NCBI GenBank assembly: GCA_937958105.1
Contig: CALFXJ010000021.1
Coordinates: 154,301-218,300 of the forward strand
DNA length: 64,000 nucleotides
From: an uncultured Cellvibrio sp.
Lineage (GTDB): Bacteria; Pseudomonadota; Gammaproteobacteria; Pseudomonadales; Cellvibrionaceae
Reading direction: 5' to 3'
The translations under genes and the position numbers were made by a program. Under the pieces are notes generated by a model. That model was not told where the DNA came from. It saw only the letters and a program-made list of their open reading frames with translations, and did no database searches. Position 1 is the stretch's first letter. Each line of letters starts with the position of its first letter. This document shows positions 35,540-44,385 of the stretch, piece after piece.

Positions 35540-36349
35540 TTAATAATGCGTTGGCAGTTTCGTCATGGCTTCATATACCAGACGCGCTACCGCCTCAGCG
35601 CCCTCCGGCTGAAAATGCGTGCTGTCGCTCAAGCCGTCAGGATAAGCGGGAAAGGCGCCCGCGGGTAAATTCATAAAATAAGTACGCGTTACAAATTCCT
35701 CGCCCTGCTGCGCAAAGAAATCCCGCGATAACTGACCCAGATCAATCAGCAAAACATCCAGTTCCTCGGCCACTTCTTTCATTGCAGCCGGATACTCGCC
35801 ATGGGAATTGCCGAGGCGGCCATCTTCCCAGGGATAGTTGCGGTTGACCGGGGTGAGCAGAATCGGCAGCGCTTTTTTGGCGCGGGTCTGTTCAACGAAG
35901 AGGCGCAGGTATTGTTTGTAACCAGCGATATTTACGTAACGCTCGTGTTTCTGTACTGCCGCGTCGTTGTGACCGAACTGGATCAGCACCAGATCATCTG
36001 GCTGCAGCGCGCGATAGATTTCATCCCAGCGGCCCTCTTCGAAGAAGGTGCGGGTGCTGCGGCCGCCTTTGGCTTTGTTAACTACTTCAGCTGAGTCTGT
36101 CTTGATCAGATGGCGCAAGGCTTCCAGATTGGTGCCACTGACAAACGGCTGGAATTTCTGGCCCCAGCCAGTCACCGGATGGCGTTTGGTCCAGTAATCG
36201 TCATTAAGGGTGTGGTCGGCCACGGTTGAGTCAGCGGCCAGGTAGATACGGGTCGTCTGCTTGTCGCCGGTTGTGGAGACAGTCGAGCAGGCTGACAGCA
36301 GCACGATGAAGAGGATCGACAACAAGGGCTGAATTTTCCGGTACATCAT
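35540..36349 (-). CDS. SGNH/GDSL esterase lipoprotein, CE12-like (rhamnogalacturonan acetylesterase-like)
   Basis: This 269-residue protein has a lipobox LLSAC. The SGNH blocks are present: block I YLAADSTVADH (nucleophile Ser about residue 41; usually GDST, here ADST), block II NKAKGGRSTRTFF (Gly), block III QFGHNDA (Asn) and block V DSTHFQPEG (Asp/His about 246-249). This pattern fits CE12 rhamnogalacturonan acetylesterases, which remove acetyl groups from pectin backbones. It lies between the carboxylesterase (41-base gap) and the LamG gene (83 bases) on the same strand. Confidence 0.9.
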   Translation of the reverse strand: MMYRKIQPLLSILFIVLLSACSTVSTTGDKQTTRIYLAADSTVADHTLNDDYWTKRHPVTGWGQKFQPFVSGTNLEALRHLIKTDSAEVVNKAKGGRSTRTFFEEGRWDEIYRALQPDDLVLIQFGHNDAAVQKHERYVNIAGYKQYLRLFVEQTRAKKALPILLTPVNRNYPWEDGRLGNSHGEYPAAMKEVAEELDVLLIDLGQLSRDFFAQQGEEFVTRTYFMNLPAGAFPAYPDGLSDSTHFQPEGAEAVARLVYEAMTKLPTHY

Positions 36350-36389
36350 TTTCTCTCTCTATTTTTTATGGTGGCTTAAGGATAGTTGA

Positions 36390-37994
36390 TTAAAAAGTGC
36401 CGCGCTGGATGAACGGGACTCTGGCATAGAGCCTGCGTTCACCGCCGCGCGGATCAAAAGCCAGCGCTGACTTTTCGTTAAAAACCAGTGTTTCGCGTTT
36501 TTCCAGCGTGTACGGCTTCCACTCAGGTATGCCTTTGTGGCTGGGATTGCCGGTGCGCGCAAACGCGAGCAAGGCCTCACTCATTTGGTCCGCGACGCGC
36601 TGCGCTGAAGGGGATGTTCCGGTGCGCGAGCCGGGCTGGGCGATGTTGTCAAACACAAGAGGGATATCCAGCGTGTGAAATGCGCCGAATTTACCGCCGT
36701 CCAGAGGCGAGCCCCAGTCGAGCTGATAAACAAATGCCGGAGCGCCCTGGCGGGCCCGTTCTTCTGCCTGGATGATGGCGCCACGCCAGGAGCGCCCCGC
36801 GGTGGTGGCTGCGAAGAAAACGTCCGAGGGCGAGTAGGATGGATAAAGGCGTCGATACTCGGCGATGACTACTTCCGCGTTGAGGTCGACATACTGCTGT
36901 TCGATCAATTTCTGCGGCAGCTGCTCCCAGGTCAGTTTGAAGTTGGCTGGATCGCCACCCAGGAACGCGCGGGTTTCGTCTTTGGTGTTGCCGATCACCA
37001 GCGGGATATCCCGCGATTGATCCGGCGCGTCCGGGTAGAACGGGTGACGCAGCAACAGGTTGTTGTCGAGCACCGGTCCGAAGTAAAGATTGTTGTTTTC
37101 TATCCGCGATGGATCTTTTACCTGCGCAGCTTCGAGAATTTTTTCCAGCGGCAGTTTTTTAAGTGCATTGAAATCGCCGGGAGAAATCTTTAACGCATCC
37201 AGAAAAATCTCTGCACGCTGTGTTGCGGCGCGCGGTCCTGCGGCAGTGACTTGCTGGCCGCTCATGGTAAAGGCGCGATGAAATAAACCTTTTGCAGCAG
37301 GCATGGCCATCAGCGTAATGATCTTGGCTCCGCCTCCGGACTGACCGAAGACGGTAACATTGTTTGGATCACCGCCAAATTCCAGCGCGTGCTGTTTTAC
37401 CCACTGCAATGCCTGCACCAGATCCAGTTGTCCAACGTTGCCGGAATGCGCGAATCCCTCACCACCCAGCTGTGCGAGGTAAAGATAGCCAAATGCATTC
37501 AGACGATGGTTGACGGTGACCACCACCACGTCACCGCGTCGGCACAGGTTGATACCTTCGTATAGCGGGTCAGCGCCGGAGCCGTTGTTGTAACCACCGC
37601 CGTGGATGTAAAACAGAATCGGACGTCGCGCTCCGTCGCGCAGGCCCGGTGTTGAAATATTCAGGTAGAGACAGTCTTCACTCACCGGCTCACGGGTCCT
37701 GCGCTGCGGTGCAGCAGGGCCGAAGTAGAACGCATCGCGAATGCCATCCCATTTTTCTTCCTGCAGTGCCGGCATAAACCGGCGGTGGCTGGTATCAGCA
37801 CCGTAGGGAACACCGCGAAAGATGTGGACGCCATGTTCAGTCACACCGCGGATTTTTCCGCTGCGAGTCGCAGCCAGAGGATAACTGGTGTCAGCTTGCA
37901 CCAGAGGGCCGACAGCCAGGGCAACGCCTGTTGCCAGAGTTGTGCCGATAAAATGCCGGCGATTGATCAGGGGGGTGTTGTTATTCACTGTCAT
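36390..37994 (-). CDS. Type-B carboxylesterase, Tat-like signal
   Basis: This alpha/beta-hydrolase of the carboxylesterase type-B family has 534 residues from ATG 37994; ATG 38018 is an alternative, and neither has a strong ribosome site. The N-terminus has a twin-arginine-like motif NRRHFIGTTLATGVALAVG. The family motifs are SEDCLYLNIS, HGGGYNNGSG (oxyanion hole), FGQSGGGAK (nucleophile Ser, about residue 216), KDETRAFLGG (Glu) and FGAFHTLDIPLVF (His). Within this operon a feruloyl or acetyl esterase role on plant polysaccharide is plausible but unproven. Confidence 0.9.
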   Translation of the reverse strand: MTVNNNTPLINRRHFIGTTLATGVALAVGPLVQADTSYPLAATRSGKIRGVTEHGVHIFRGVPYGADTSHRRFMPALQEEKWDGIRDAFYFGPAAPQRRTREPVSEDCLYLNISTPGLRDGARRPILFYIHGGGYNNGSGADPLYEGINLCRRGDVVVVTVNHRLNAFGYLYLAQLGGEGFAHSGNVGQLDLVQALQWVKQHALEFGGDPNNVTVFGQSGGGAKIITLMAMPAAKGLFHRAFTMSGQQVTAAGPRAATQRAEIFLDALKISPGDFNALKKLPLEKILEAAQVKDPSRIENNNLYFGPVLDNNLLLRHPFYPDAPDQSRDIPLVIGNTKDETRAFLGGDPANFKLTWEQLPQKLIEQQYVDLNAEVVIAEYRRLYPSYSPSDVFFAATTAGRSWRGAIIQAEERARQGAPAFVYQLDWGSPLDGGKFGAFHTLDIPLVFDNIAQPGSRTGTSPSAQRVADQMSEALLAFARTGNPSHKGIPEWKPYTLEKRETLVFNEKSALAFDPRGGERRLYARVPFIQRGTF

Positions 37995-38140
37995 AAGCCA
38001 ATCCCGGACAAACATCATTAATCACTGAAAGCGAATGTTTCCGTTCAATACGCTGTATGAGTTAAAAAGAGGGTGTGAAGATTCACACCCAAAAAATGCC
38101 TGTATAGCTGGCAGCGTGGTAATAGAGGGAATGTCCGTAA

Positions 38141-38178
38141 TTTTCAGCACGCCACCTGTTTCAGCGGCGTGCTGAAAA
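38141..38178 (-). terminator. Stem-loop after the TonB receptor gene
   Basis: TTTTCAGCACGCC (38141-38153) pairs perfectly with GGCGTGCTGAAAA (38166-38178). It lies directly after the receptor stop (38192) on the minus strand. The T tract is provided only by the stem, so termination may be partial, allowing expression of the downstream esterases. Confidence 0.7.
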
Positions 38179-38191
38179 CCTGCGACTCAGA

Positions 38192-40920
38192 TTAGAAAGT
38201 ATATTGCGCTCCGACGTAGAACTGACGACCCGAGGCAACGATGGTTTCCACCAGGTTGTAGTCGCTCTGCAACCAGGTTTCGGTTTCGTCTGTCAGATTA
38301 AGCGCGTCAAAGGTCAACTTAAGGTTGTCATTGACCTGATAGCTGAATGCGGCATCAACAACCCGTGTTGCATCAGTGGTGTCATCACCCGGACCCGCCT
38401 TGGACGTGAAAGTCCGCAGGTAACCGTCGCGGTAAGTCCAGGAAACACGACCGGCAAACCCTTTGGCATTTTCGTACCAGAGCGTAGCGTTCCAGCTGAC
38501 GTCCGACTGACCTTCCATCGGCGTCACGATGGCACGGCCGCCATCTTCACCGCGCTCGAGCTCAGAATCGATATAGGTGTAGTTGGCTTTGATACCGAAA
38601 TCCTGCAGCCAGCGCGGGCCAAAGGTAATGGGTGCTGGTACTGCAGTTCCCAGCCTTTCAGGAAGCCGCCGTTGTCACCGTTGACGGTGGTGCGATAGTT
38701 GAAGATGTCATTAACGGTTGCCGGCCCCTGGGCCAGCAGGCTGTCAGAGTAGCCCAGCGCGCGGATCTGTGCCCAGCTCAGATCTTCGCGGATACTTTCC
38801 GGGAAGGACTCGATGTCTTTTTCAAAATAAGCCAGTGACAACATCGACTCTTCAGCGAAATACCATTCAACCGAGAGGTCGGTGGCTTCGGCACGGAACG
38901 GATCAAGATAGGGATTTCCTGCCGTCAATACGCGGTTGAAACGGTCTACACTGCCGCCGGGCGTGAGGCTGCCCAGACCCGGACGTGACATAACCTCGGA
39001 CCAGGATGCACGCACCAGAACATTTTCCCAGGGCTCAAGCACGAGGTTGATGGATGGCAGGGTATCACTGTATTCACGCTGGATAACCGTTTGCTCGCCA
39101 CTTACCAAACCACTGGACGTCTGTTTGGTTTCTACTTCGCGAACACCAATATCGCCGCGGAATGGCATGCCGGCAAGTTCAGTCGCAAAATCCAGCTGCA
39201 CGTGATAGCCAAGGCTTTCTTCGGTAACTGTGCGTTCACCGCCTTCGTTGAGCGTCAATGGAAAGCAGGTGTCGTTGGTGAACAGGCCGAGCTGCGACAC
39301 TACCTTATCCAGGTTCGGTAAAAGATACGCCGGTACATTTCCGGTGGGCGTGAAAACGGAGCCCATGTCACTGGTTACCCGTACGTCATCCAGCGTAATG
39401 TCACAACCTGCCGGCACGCTCACCGCCAGGTCGGTGTGATTGTTCTGATTGATGATCGCGCGATCGCGGGCGTACTGATGGTTTTCGAAGGTAAATTCTT
39501 TCCAGGACACGCCGGTATTCAAGGTCATCTCAACATCGCCCAACGCGAAGTCATAGGAGATATCACCGCGTACTGTATCAAAGGTATTCGTGGTATCCGC
39601 CGGACGGTCGCGCAGCTCGGCTATCCAATAGTTATCCGGGCTCGCCGGATCGAAGCCGTATTCAATAACCGGGTTGCGCAGGCTGTTGCGGTAATCGTAG
39701 CTGAAGTCAGCGTTGTAACGCTCAAATATGGCGGTGGTCTCCGAATGCACTTCATGCTGCGATTCGGAAGAACCAATCAACGCATCAATACGCAGGCTGT
39801 CGGAAAATTCATGCTTCAAACGCAGAGAAATCTGATGGAACTCTGTGCTCCAGTCCTGCCGGAAATGTTCATTGCGTACATCAACACCGGAGAGGTCTGC
39901 ATACAGGAGTGCATTGCTCGCCTCATCGTGGTAGTAATCATTGACCGTGGTTTCGATACGGCCGGTGGCGCCGGTACGTGCCAGAGAAATCGGCGTAAGT
40001 GCGAGTTCGGTCTGTACCTGACCCATCTCCGCATACATCGCATCAAGAATTACTTCGGTCTGTTCAGTGGGCGCCCACTGCAGCACACCAGTCAGGCCGA
40101 GCCGATCAAGATCGATGTTGCGGTCCATCTGCCGCGGAAACCGCGGGTGAACGGCATTGTTCACAGCTTCAGGAAGATCCTCATGATTCCGCCAGTAATC
40201 CATCCCGCTGGGATTGTTGTTGTTCGCTTCCCAGCGCCCCGAGTTGTGACCAATTTGATCCACATCGCGCTCGGAATAAGCAACAGAAAACAATGCGCCG
40301 AAATTTCCGGCGTCGTAGGTAAAACTGATCAACCCGGTTGCGCGGGGATCAATGGACTCCGACAGATCGTTATAACCGCCCTGCACCGAACCCACGAGCG
40401 TAAACGCGTCGTAATCGAATGGCTTGCCGGTGGACAAGTCTACCGTCGCACCTAATGAACCCTCTTCTACGGAAGCCGACTGACTTTTACGTACATCAAT
40501 ACGATTAAATAATTCTGAAGCAAAGATATTGAAATCAAACGCGCGGCCACGGTTGCCCAGACCGGTTGATATGGTTTCCATACCGTTGATACGTACCCGC
40601 GTGAATTCTGCACTCAAGCCACGCACGCTGATCTGCTGTCCTTCACCGCCGACGCGACTGATGTTCACGCCGGGAATCCGCTGCATGGATTCCGCCAGGT
40701 TGTTGTCAGGAAACGAAGCAATGTCATCGGCAACAATGCTGTCAATGGCGGCTGTGTTGCTGCGCTTTACATTCAGTGCGGTAGCCAGACTGTCGCGGAA
40801 GCTGCCCGTAACCAGAAGCTCTTCGACCTGCTCCTGGGCAAACACCGGTTGCGTCGCACCAGAGATCGCTGCGCATACACCAAGCGTTAATAATTTTTGT
40901 TTAAAGTTTTTATGCTTCAT
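38192..40920 (-). pseudogene. TonB-dependent receptor, interrupted by a -1 frameshift
   Basis: This outer-membrane active transporter for oligosaccharides is read in two frames. Frame 1 from ATG 40920 (GAGGT upstream) has signal MKHKNFKQKLLTLGVCAAIS, a plug domain (DSIVADDIASFPDNNLAESM, RIPGVNISRVGGEGQQISVR) and most of the barrel, then goes out of frame near GWELQYQHP. A second frame (38527 leftward) continues with the barrel and ends with QFYVGAQYTF, the usual terminal Phe. Adding one G to the GGG run at 38630-38632 (C on the coding strand) joins them into about 909 residues reading HPITFGPRWLQDFGIKANYT. So either the gene is inactivated, phase-varied or the sequence has an error. It heads the leftward sugar operon and is divergent from the LacI gene. 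Confidence 0.9.
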
Positions 40921-41334
40921 GGTTGATACCTCGTTAATTATTTTTTGCGTTATCGTCCTGGGTTCTCTCATCTCCTGCAGCGCGTCCTGCGAGTAGCTCC
41001 ATCTCCACAGCGTCTCGCGGGCAATTAGTGAGGCGGCGCTGCGTAATCAGTCTGCTCCGGGTGTGCAACCTGAGCAGGTTGTACCTGGAGAATCTAAAAA
41101 TTCCGTCAGGGGGTCAGCCCGGCAAGGGAGCTGGCAAGATAGGGGAATACCCCGCTGGAGCGCGGCTGCGCTGCAGGGCTTTTGCAGTCATGCAAACGGC
41201 AGGATGATGGGAAAGGGGCATCAGGCTGTCGCAGAATCATTATTGTCATCGGCGGTTCTCTCAGTATCGCAGGGTCGACTTTATTGTTATGTCCGAACTC
41301 AAAGGCGGCTATTGCTGGCGCATGATTCGTCATT

Positions 41335-41350
41335 GCTAATACGTGTTAGC
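41335..41350. promoter_or_regulatory. LacI-family operator 1
   Basis: GCTAATACGTGTTAGC is palindromic around ACGT with one mismatched pair. It shares CGTGTTAGC with the second site at 41411-41428. Central CG with A/T-flanked arms is the usual LacI-family form. Confidence 0.7.
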
Positions 41351-41410
41351 TTTTAAGCTATCACAGCCCTCCGATGAACACAATAACCCCCTTATTTTTA
41401 ATTTACGGGT

Positions 41411-41428
41411 TGCAAATTCGTGTTAGCA
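41411..41428. promoter_or_regulatory. LacI-family operator 2
   Basis: TGCAAATTCGTGTTAGCA is an imperfect palindrome with central CG and TGC/GCA ends. It lies 46 bases upstream of the lacI ATG, 76 bases from operator 1 (centre to centre, about seven helical turns), compatible with looping and autoregulation. Confidence 0.68.
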
Positions 41429-41473
41429 CTGGCTTAATCTTAAAAAATCGATAAAAACAGATAAGTGAAAATT

Positions 41474-42493
41474 ATGGGCAAGACGATCGAAGAAATCGCA
41501 GCAGAACTGGGGGTTTCGGTTACTACCGTCAGGCTGGTATTGCTGGGGAAAGCGCGGCAGTACCGCATTAGCGCCAAGACCGAGGCCAGGATCAAAAGCT
41601 ACACCGACGAGCATGGTTACCAGATTAACCATACCGCCCGCAGCCTCCGCTTGCAGCGCACCGACTCCCTGGCATTGATCGTTCCGCGCCTGTCGAACCA
41701 CTTCTTTGCGGCGCTGGCTGAGCTGCTGGAAATCCGCTGCCGCGCTGCGGGCCTGCAGTTGTTTACGTCCTGCTGTTATGACGATCCCGATATGCAGCTG
41801 CAGCTGATCCAGAATTTCCGGCAGCGCAACATCGACGGTTTGTTTGTCGTGCCGTCCAATCCGCAGATCCCACCCACAGCTGCGCAATTATTTGAGCAAC
41901 GCATCGTGCTGCTTGATCGCGATTTTGGTTTTGCAGAATATCCGGTTGTCGTTACGGCGAACGAAACCAGCAGCGCGGCCTTGACCCGGAAAATTCATGC
42001 CTTCAGCAGGACACGCGATGAAACCGCGCGATTTTTATTTATCGCCGGTAATCCGGAAATGCCGTCAATCGCTGGTCGTGTGCGTGGCTTCAGGCAGGCA
42101 CTGAGCGAATTGCAGGTACCCGCTGAACAGATCGAGATCTGCCACGCACCGCGCAATGGTTTCAGCGAAGGTGCGGCAGCGATGACAGAATTTCTGCAGC
42201 GCCATGCGGAGTTGCCCAGCGTGCTGATTACCGCATCCATTGCGTTATTTGAAGGTGCTCTACATGCCCTGCGTCAGGAACGGGGCGGCGTGCCGCCGGA
42301 GATGATCCTGGCTACCTTTGACGATCACACCATGCTGGATTTCCTGCCCAATCCTTTGTGCTCGGTGCGCCAGGATTCCAAATTTATGATCAATGCCGCG
42401 TTCAGTGAGATGGAAAAACTGCTTCAAGGCACCAGAAATCCGGGGCGCCATGTGGTGGCCATGGATCTTGTGAGCCGGCATATGGATTTATAG
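41474..42493 (+). CDS. LacI-family transcriptional regulator
   Basis: ATG 41474 gives 339 residues; a GTG at 41465 in frame would add three. The N-terminal helix-turn-helix is KTIEEIAAELGVSVTTVRLV, followed by a hinge with TARSLRLQRTDSLALIVP. The effector domain is periplasmic-binding-protein-like (LFTSCCYDDPDMQLQLIQNF, GLFVVPSNPQ, FIAGNPEMPSIAGRVRGF, ILATFDDHTMLDFL, SVRQDSKFMINAA). The hinge-helix sequence resembles FruR/Cra-like members. It probably represses the divergent receptor operon and perhaps the downstream GH43 and GH95 genes; the ligand is likely a pentose or oligosaccharide. Confidence 0.92.
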   Translation: MGKTIEEIAAELGVSVTTVRLVLLGKARQYRISAKTEARIKSYTDEHGYQINHTARSLRLQRTDSLALIVPRLSNHFFAALAELLEIRCRAAGLQLFTSCCYDDPDMQLQLIQNFRQRNIDGLFVVPSNPQIPPTAAQLFEQRIVLLDRDFGFAEYPVVVTANETSSAALTRKIHAFSRTRDETARFLFIAGNPEMPSIAGRVRGFRQALSELQVPAEQIEICHAPRNGFSEGAAAMTEFLQRHAELPSVLITASIALFEGALHALRQERGGVPPEMILATFDDHTMLDFLPNPLCSVRQDSKFMINAAFSEMEKLLQGTRNPGRHVVAMDLVSRHMDL

Positions 42494-42599
42494 CGTTCTA
42501 TTTTTTAACAAAAAGTTGCTGCGAAATATTCAAGGGGCTACAGCCGGATTTTTTCAGCAACACCCACAATAAATCACGAGAGAGAAAGAGGTACTGTCC

Positions 42600-44261
42600 A
42601 TGAATCAACGCGCTATTTTATTTTATGCGCTGGTAGCACTGCTGCTGAGCGCCTGCCACAACGCACCACCATCAGCTCAACACACTGCGGAAAAAAATTG
42701 TACTGAGCACCTGGGTATTTCCTTCCTGCGTCACTGCCAGACCTGGGCCAGTACCCACGAAGGTCAGCGCAAAGCGGACCTGGGTGATGGCACTTATCTT
42801 AATCCAATTGTTGCCGGTGATCGTCCGGACCCGAGCATCCTGAAAGATGGAAAAGATTATTACATGGTGTTTTCCACCTTCGAATCCTATCCCGCGCTGA
42901 CCATCTGGCATTCGCAGGACATGATCAACTGGCAACCCATCGGTCCGGCGCTGACCAAGTATGTCGGCAGCATCTGGGCACCGGAGCTGACCAAGCACAA
43001 CGGCCGTTACTATGTGTTTATCCCAGCGAAGCTGCCTGGCCACAACTCCAACTATGTCGTATGGGCCGATGATATTCGCGGTCCCTGGTCCGATCCTGTT
43101 GATCTTAATCCCGATAGAAAATACCCGGACCGCATCGATCCGGGCCATCTGGTGGGCGAGGATGGCAAACGCTATCTGTTTTTCTCCCACGGCGATTATG
43201 TGCAGTTATCCGATGACGGCCAGAGCCTGGTGGGTGAGATGAAACACGTCTACGACGGTTGGAAGTATCCCGAGGAATGGGATGTGGAAAGTTATGCGCA
43301 GGAAGGGCCGAAGATGTTAAAGCACGGTGATTATTTCTACATGGTCACCGCTGTCGGCGGCACCGCCGGTCCACCCACCGGTCACATGGTAATTGCCGCA
43401 CGTTCCAAATCCGTGCACGGCCCTTGGGAAAACTCACCCTACAATCCCATCATCCGCACCGAATCAGCCGCAGAAAAATGGTGGTCGCGCGGCCACGCAA
43501 CCCTGGTCGAAGGTCCTGCTGACGGTGACTGGTACATGGTGTATCACGGCTACGAAAATGGTTTCCACACACTGGGCCGCCAGACGATGCTCGAACCCAT
43601 CGAGTGGACCGATGATGGCTGGTTCCGCTCCAAAGGCTACGACGTTGGCCAACCGATTCCCAAGCCCAAAGGCGGCATAGAAGGACCGCACGGCATGGCG
43701 TTCTCTGATGACTTCAGCACCAACAAGTTCGGCGTGCAGTGGAGTTTCTTCCGCGGTGACGTCACCGAAAACCAGCGCCTGCATTACGGTAAAGATGAAC
43801 GGGGTCATTATCTGGAGCTAAGTCCCAAAGGTGATTCGCCCAGCAATTCTTCTCCCATGACCTTCGTGACCGGCGATCAGGCCTATCAGTTTGAAGTGGA
43901 TATAGAACTGGAACCGGGCGCCCTCGGTGGTGCGCTGTTGTTCTACAACGACAAACTCTACGCCGGCGTCGGCATTGCCGAGCGGGGATTTCTGCTGCAC
44001 CGCTATGGCATGGATCAGCGCTACACCGCTCGCCCTGCGGGCAACCAGTTCCGCCTGCGTGTGACGAACGACCGGCATATCCTGACCATCCATTACAGCG
44101 TCGATCAGGGCAAAACCTGGCATAAGTATGATACGCAGATGGAGGTCTCGGGATACCACCACAATGTGGCTTACGGATTTATGAGTCTGCGTCCCGCGAT
44201 CTACGCCGCAGGCAGTGGTAAAGTGAAATTCCGCAATCTGGTCTACCGCGCGCTTCCCTGA
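42600..44261 (+). CDS. GH43-family glycoside hydrolase lipoprotein (second copy)
   Basis: This 553-residue lipoprotein (lipobox LLLSAC) has a GH43 propeller. The base Asp is in GDRPDPSILKD (about residue 77), the pKa Asp is in YPDRIDPGHLVGED, and the acid Glu is in AQEGPKMLKHG (about 234). A C-terminal beta-sandwich (FGVQWSFFRGDVTENQRLHY, then GGALLFYNDKLYAGVGIAER) follows, in the same two-domain plan as the first GH43 but only distantly similar to it. It may act on arabinan or xylan side chains. The ribosome site is AGAGG before ATG 42600. It is 106 bases after lacI on the same strand and is followed by a strong terminator. Confidence 0.93.
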   Translation: MNQRAILFYALVALLLSACHNAPPSAQHTAEKNCTEHLGISFLRHCQTWASTHEGQRKADLGDGTYLNPIVAGDRPDPSILKDGKDYYMVFSTFESYPALTIWHSQDMINWQPIGPALTKYVGSIWAPELTKHNGRYYVFIPAKLPGHNSNYVVWADDIRGPWSDPVDLNPDRKYPDRIDPGHLVGEDGKRYLFFSHGDYVQLSDDGQSLVGEMKHVYDGWKYPEEWDVESYAQEGPKMLKHGDYFYMVTAVGGTAGPPTGHMVIAARSKSVHGPWENSPYNPIIRTESAAEKWWSRGHATLVEGPADGDWYMVYHGYENGFHTLGRQTMLEPIEWTDDGWFRSKGYDVGQPIPKPKGGIEGPHGMAFSDDFSTNKFGVQWSFFRGDVTENQRLHYGKDERGHYLELSPKGDSPSNSSPMTFVTGDQAYQFEVDIELEPGALGGALLFYNDKLYAGVGIAERGFLLHRYGMDQRYTARPAGNQFRLRVTNDRHILTIHYSVDQGKTWHKYDTQMEVSGYHHNVAYGFMSLRPAIYAAGSGKVKFRNLVYRALP

Positions 44262-44275
44262 TATCAGCGTTGTTC

Positions 44276-44300
44276 AGCCCGCGCGAGCGGGCTTTTTTTT
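44276..44300 (+). terminator. Intrinsic terminator after second GH43
   Basis: AGCCCGC (44276-44282) pairs with GCGGGCT (44287-44293) around GCGA, followed by eight T. Confidence 0.93.
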
Positions 44301-44385
44301 GCTATCGTCAGCATCTGGTTGCAACACCGCTGTTCATGATGGATATGCATTTGCTGATCGCAGATTTTCAAACAGGATGATCGTC

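Larger units (their letters stand above)
40921..41473. promoter_or_regulatory. Divergent control region of sugar locus
   Basis: This 553-base gap lies between the TonB receptor (leftward) and LacI (rightward). It holds two LacI-type operators (annotated separately) and a 16-base palindrome CAACCTGAGCAGGTTG at 41066-41081, nested in a looser symmetric CCGGGT..ACCTGG frame. An AT-rich stretch (41385-41460) precedes the lacI start. I see no gene. Confidence 0.6.

Noticed and set aside
39436..40455. Plus-strand open frame of 339 codons opposite the TonB receptor
   Set aside because: Antisense to a clear receptor coding frame; no ribosome site or domain pattern.
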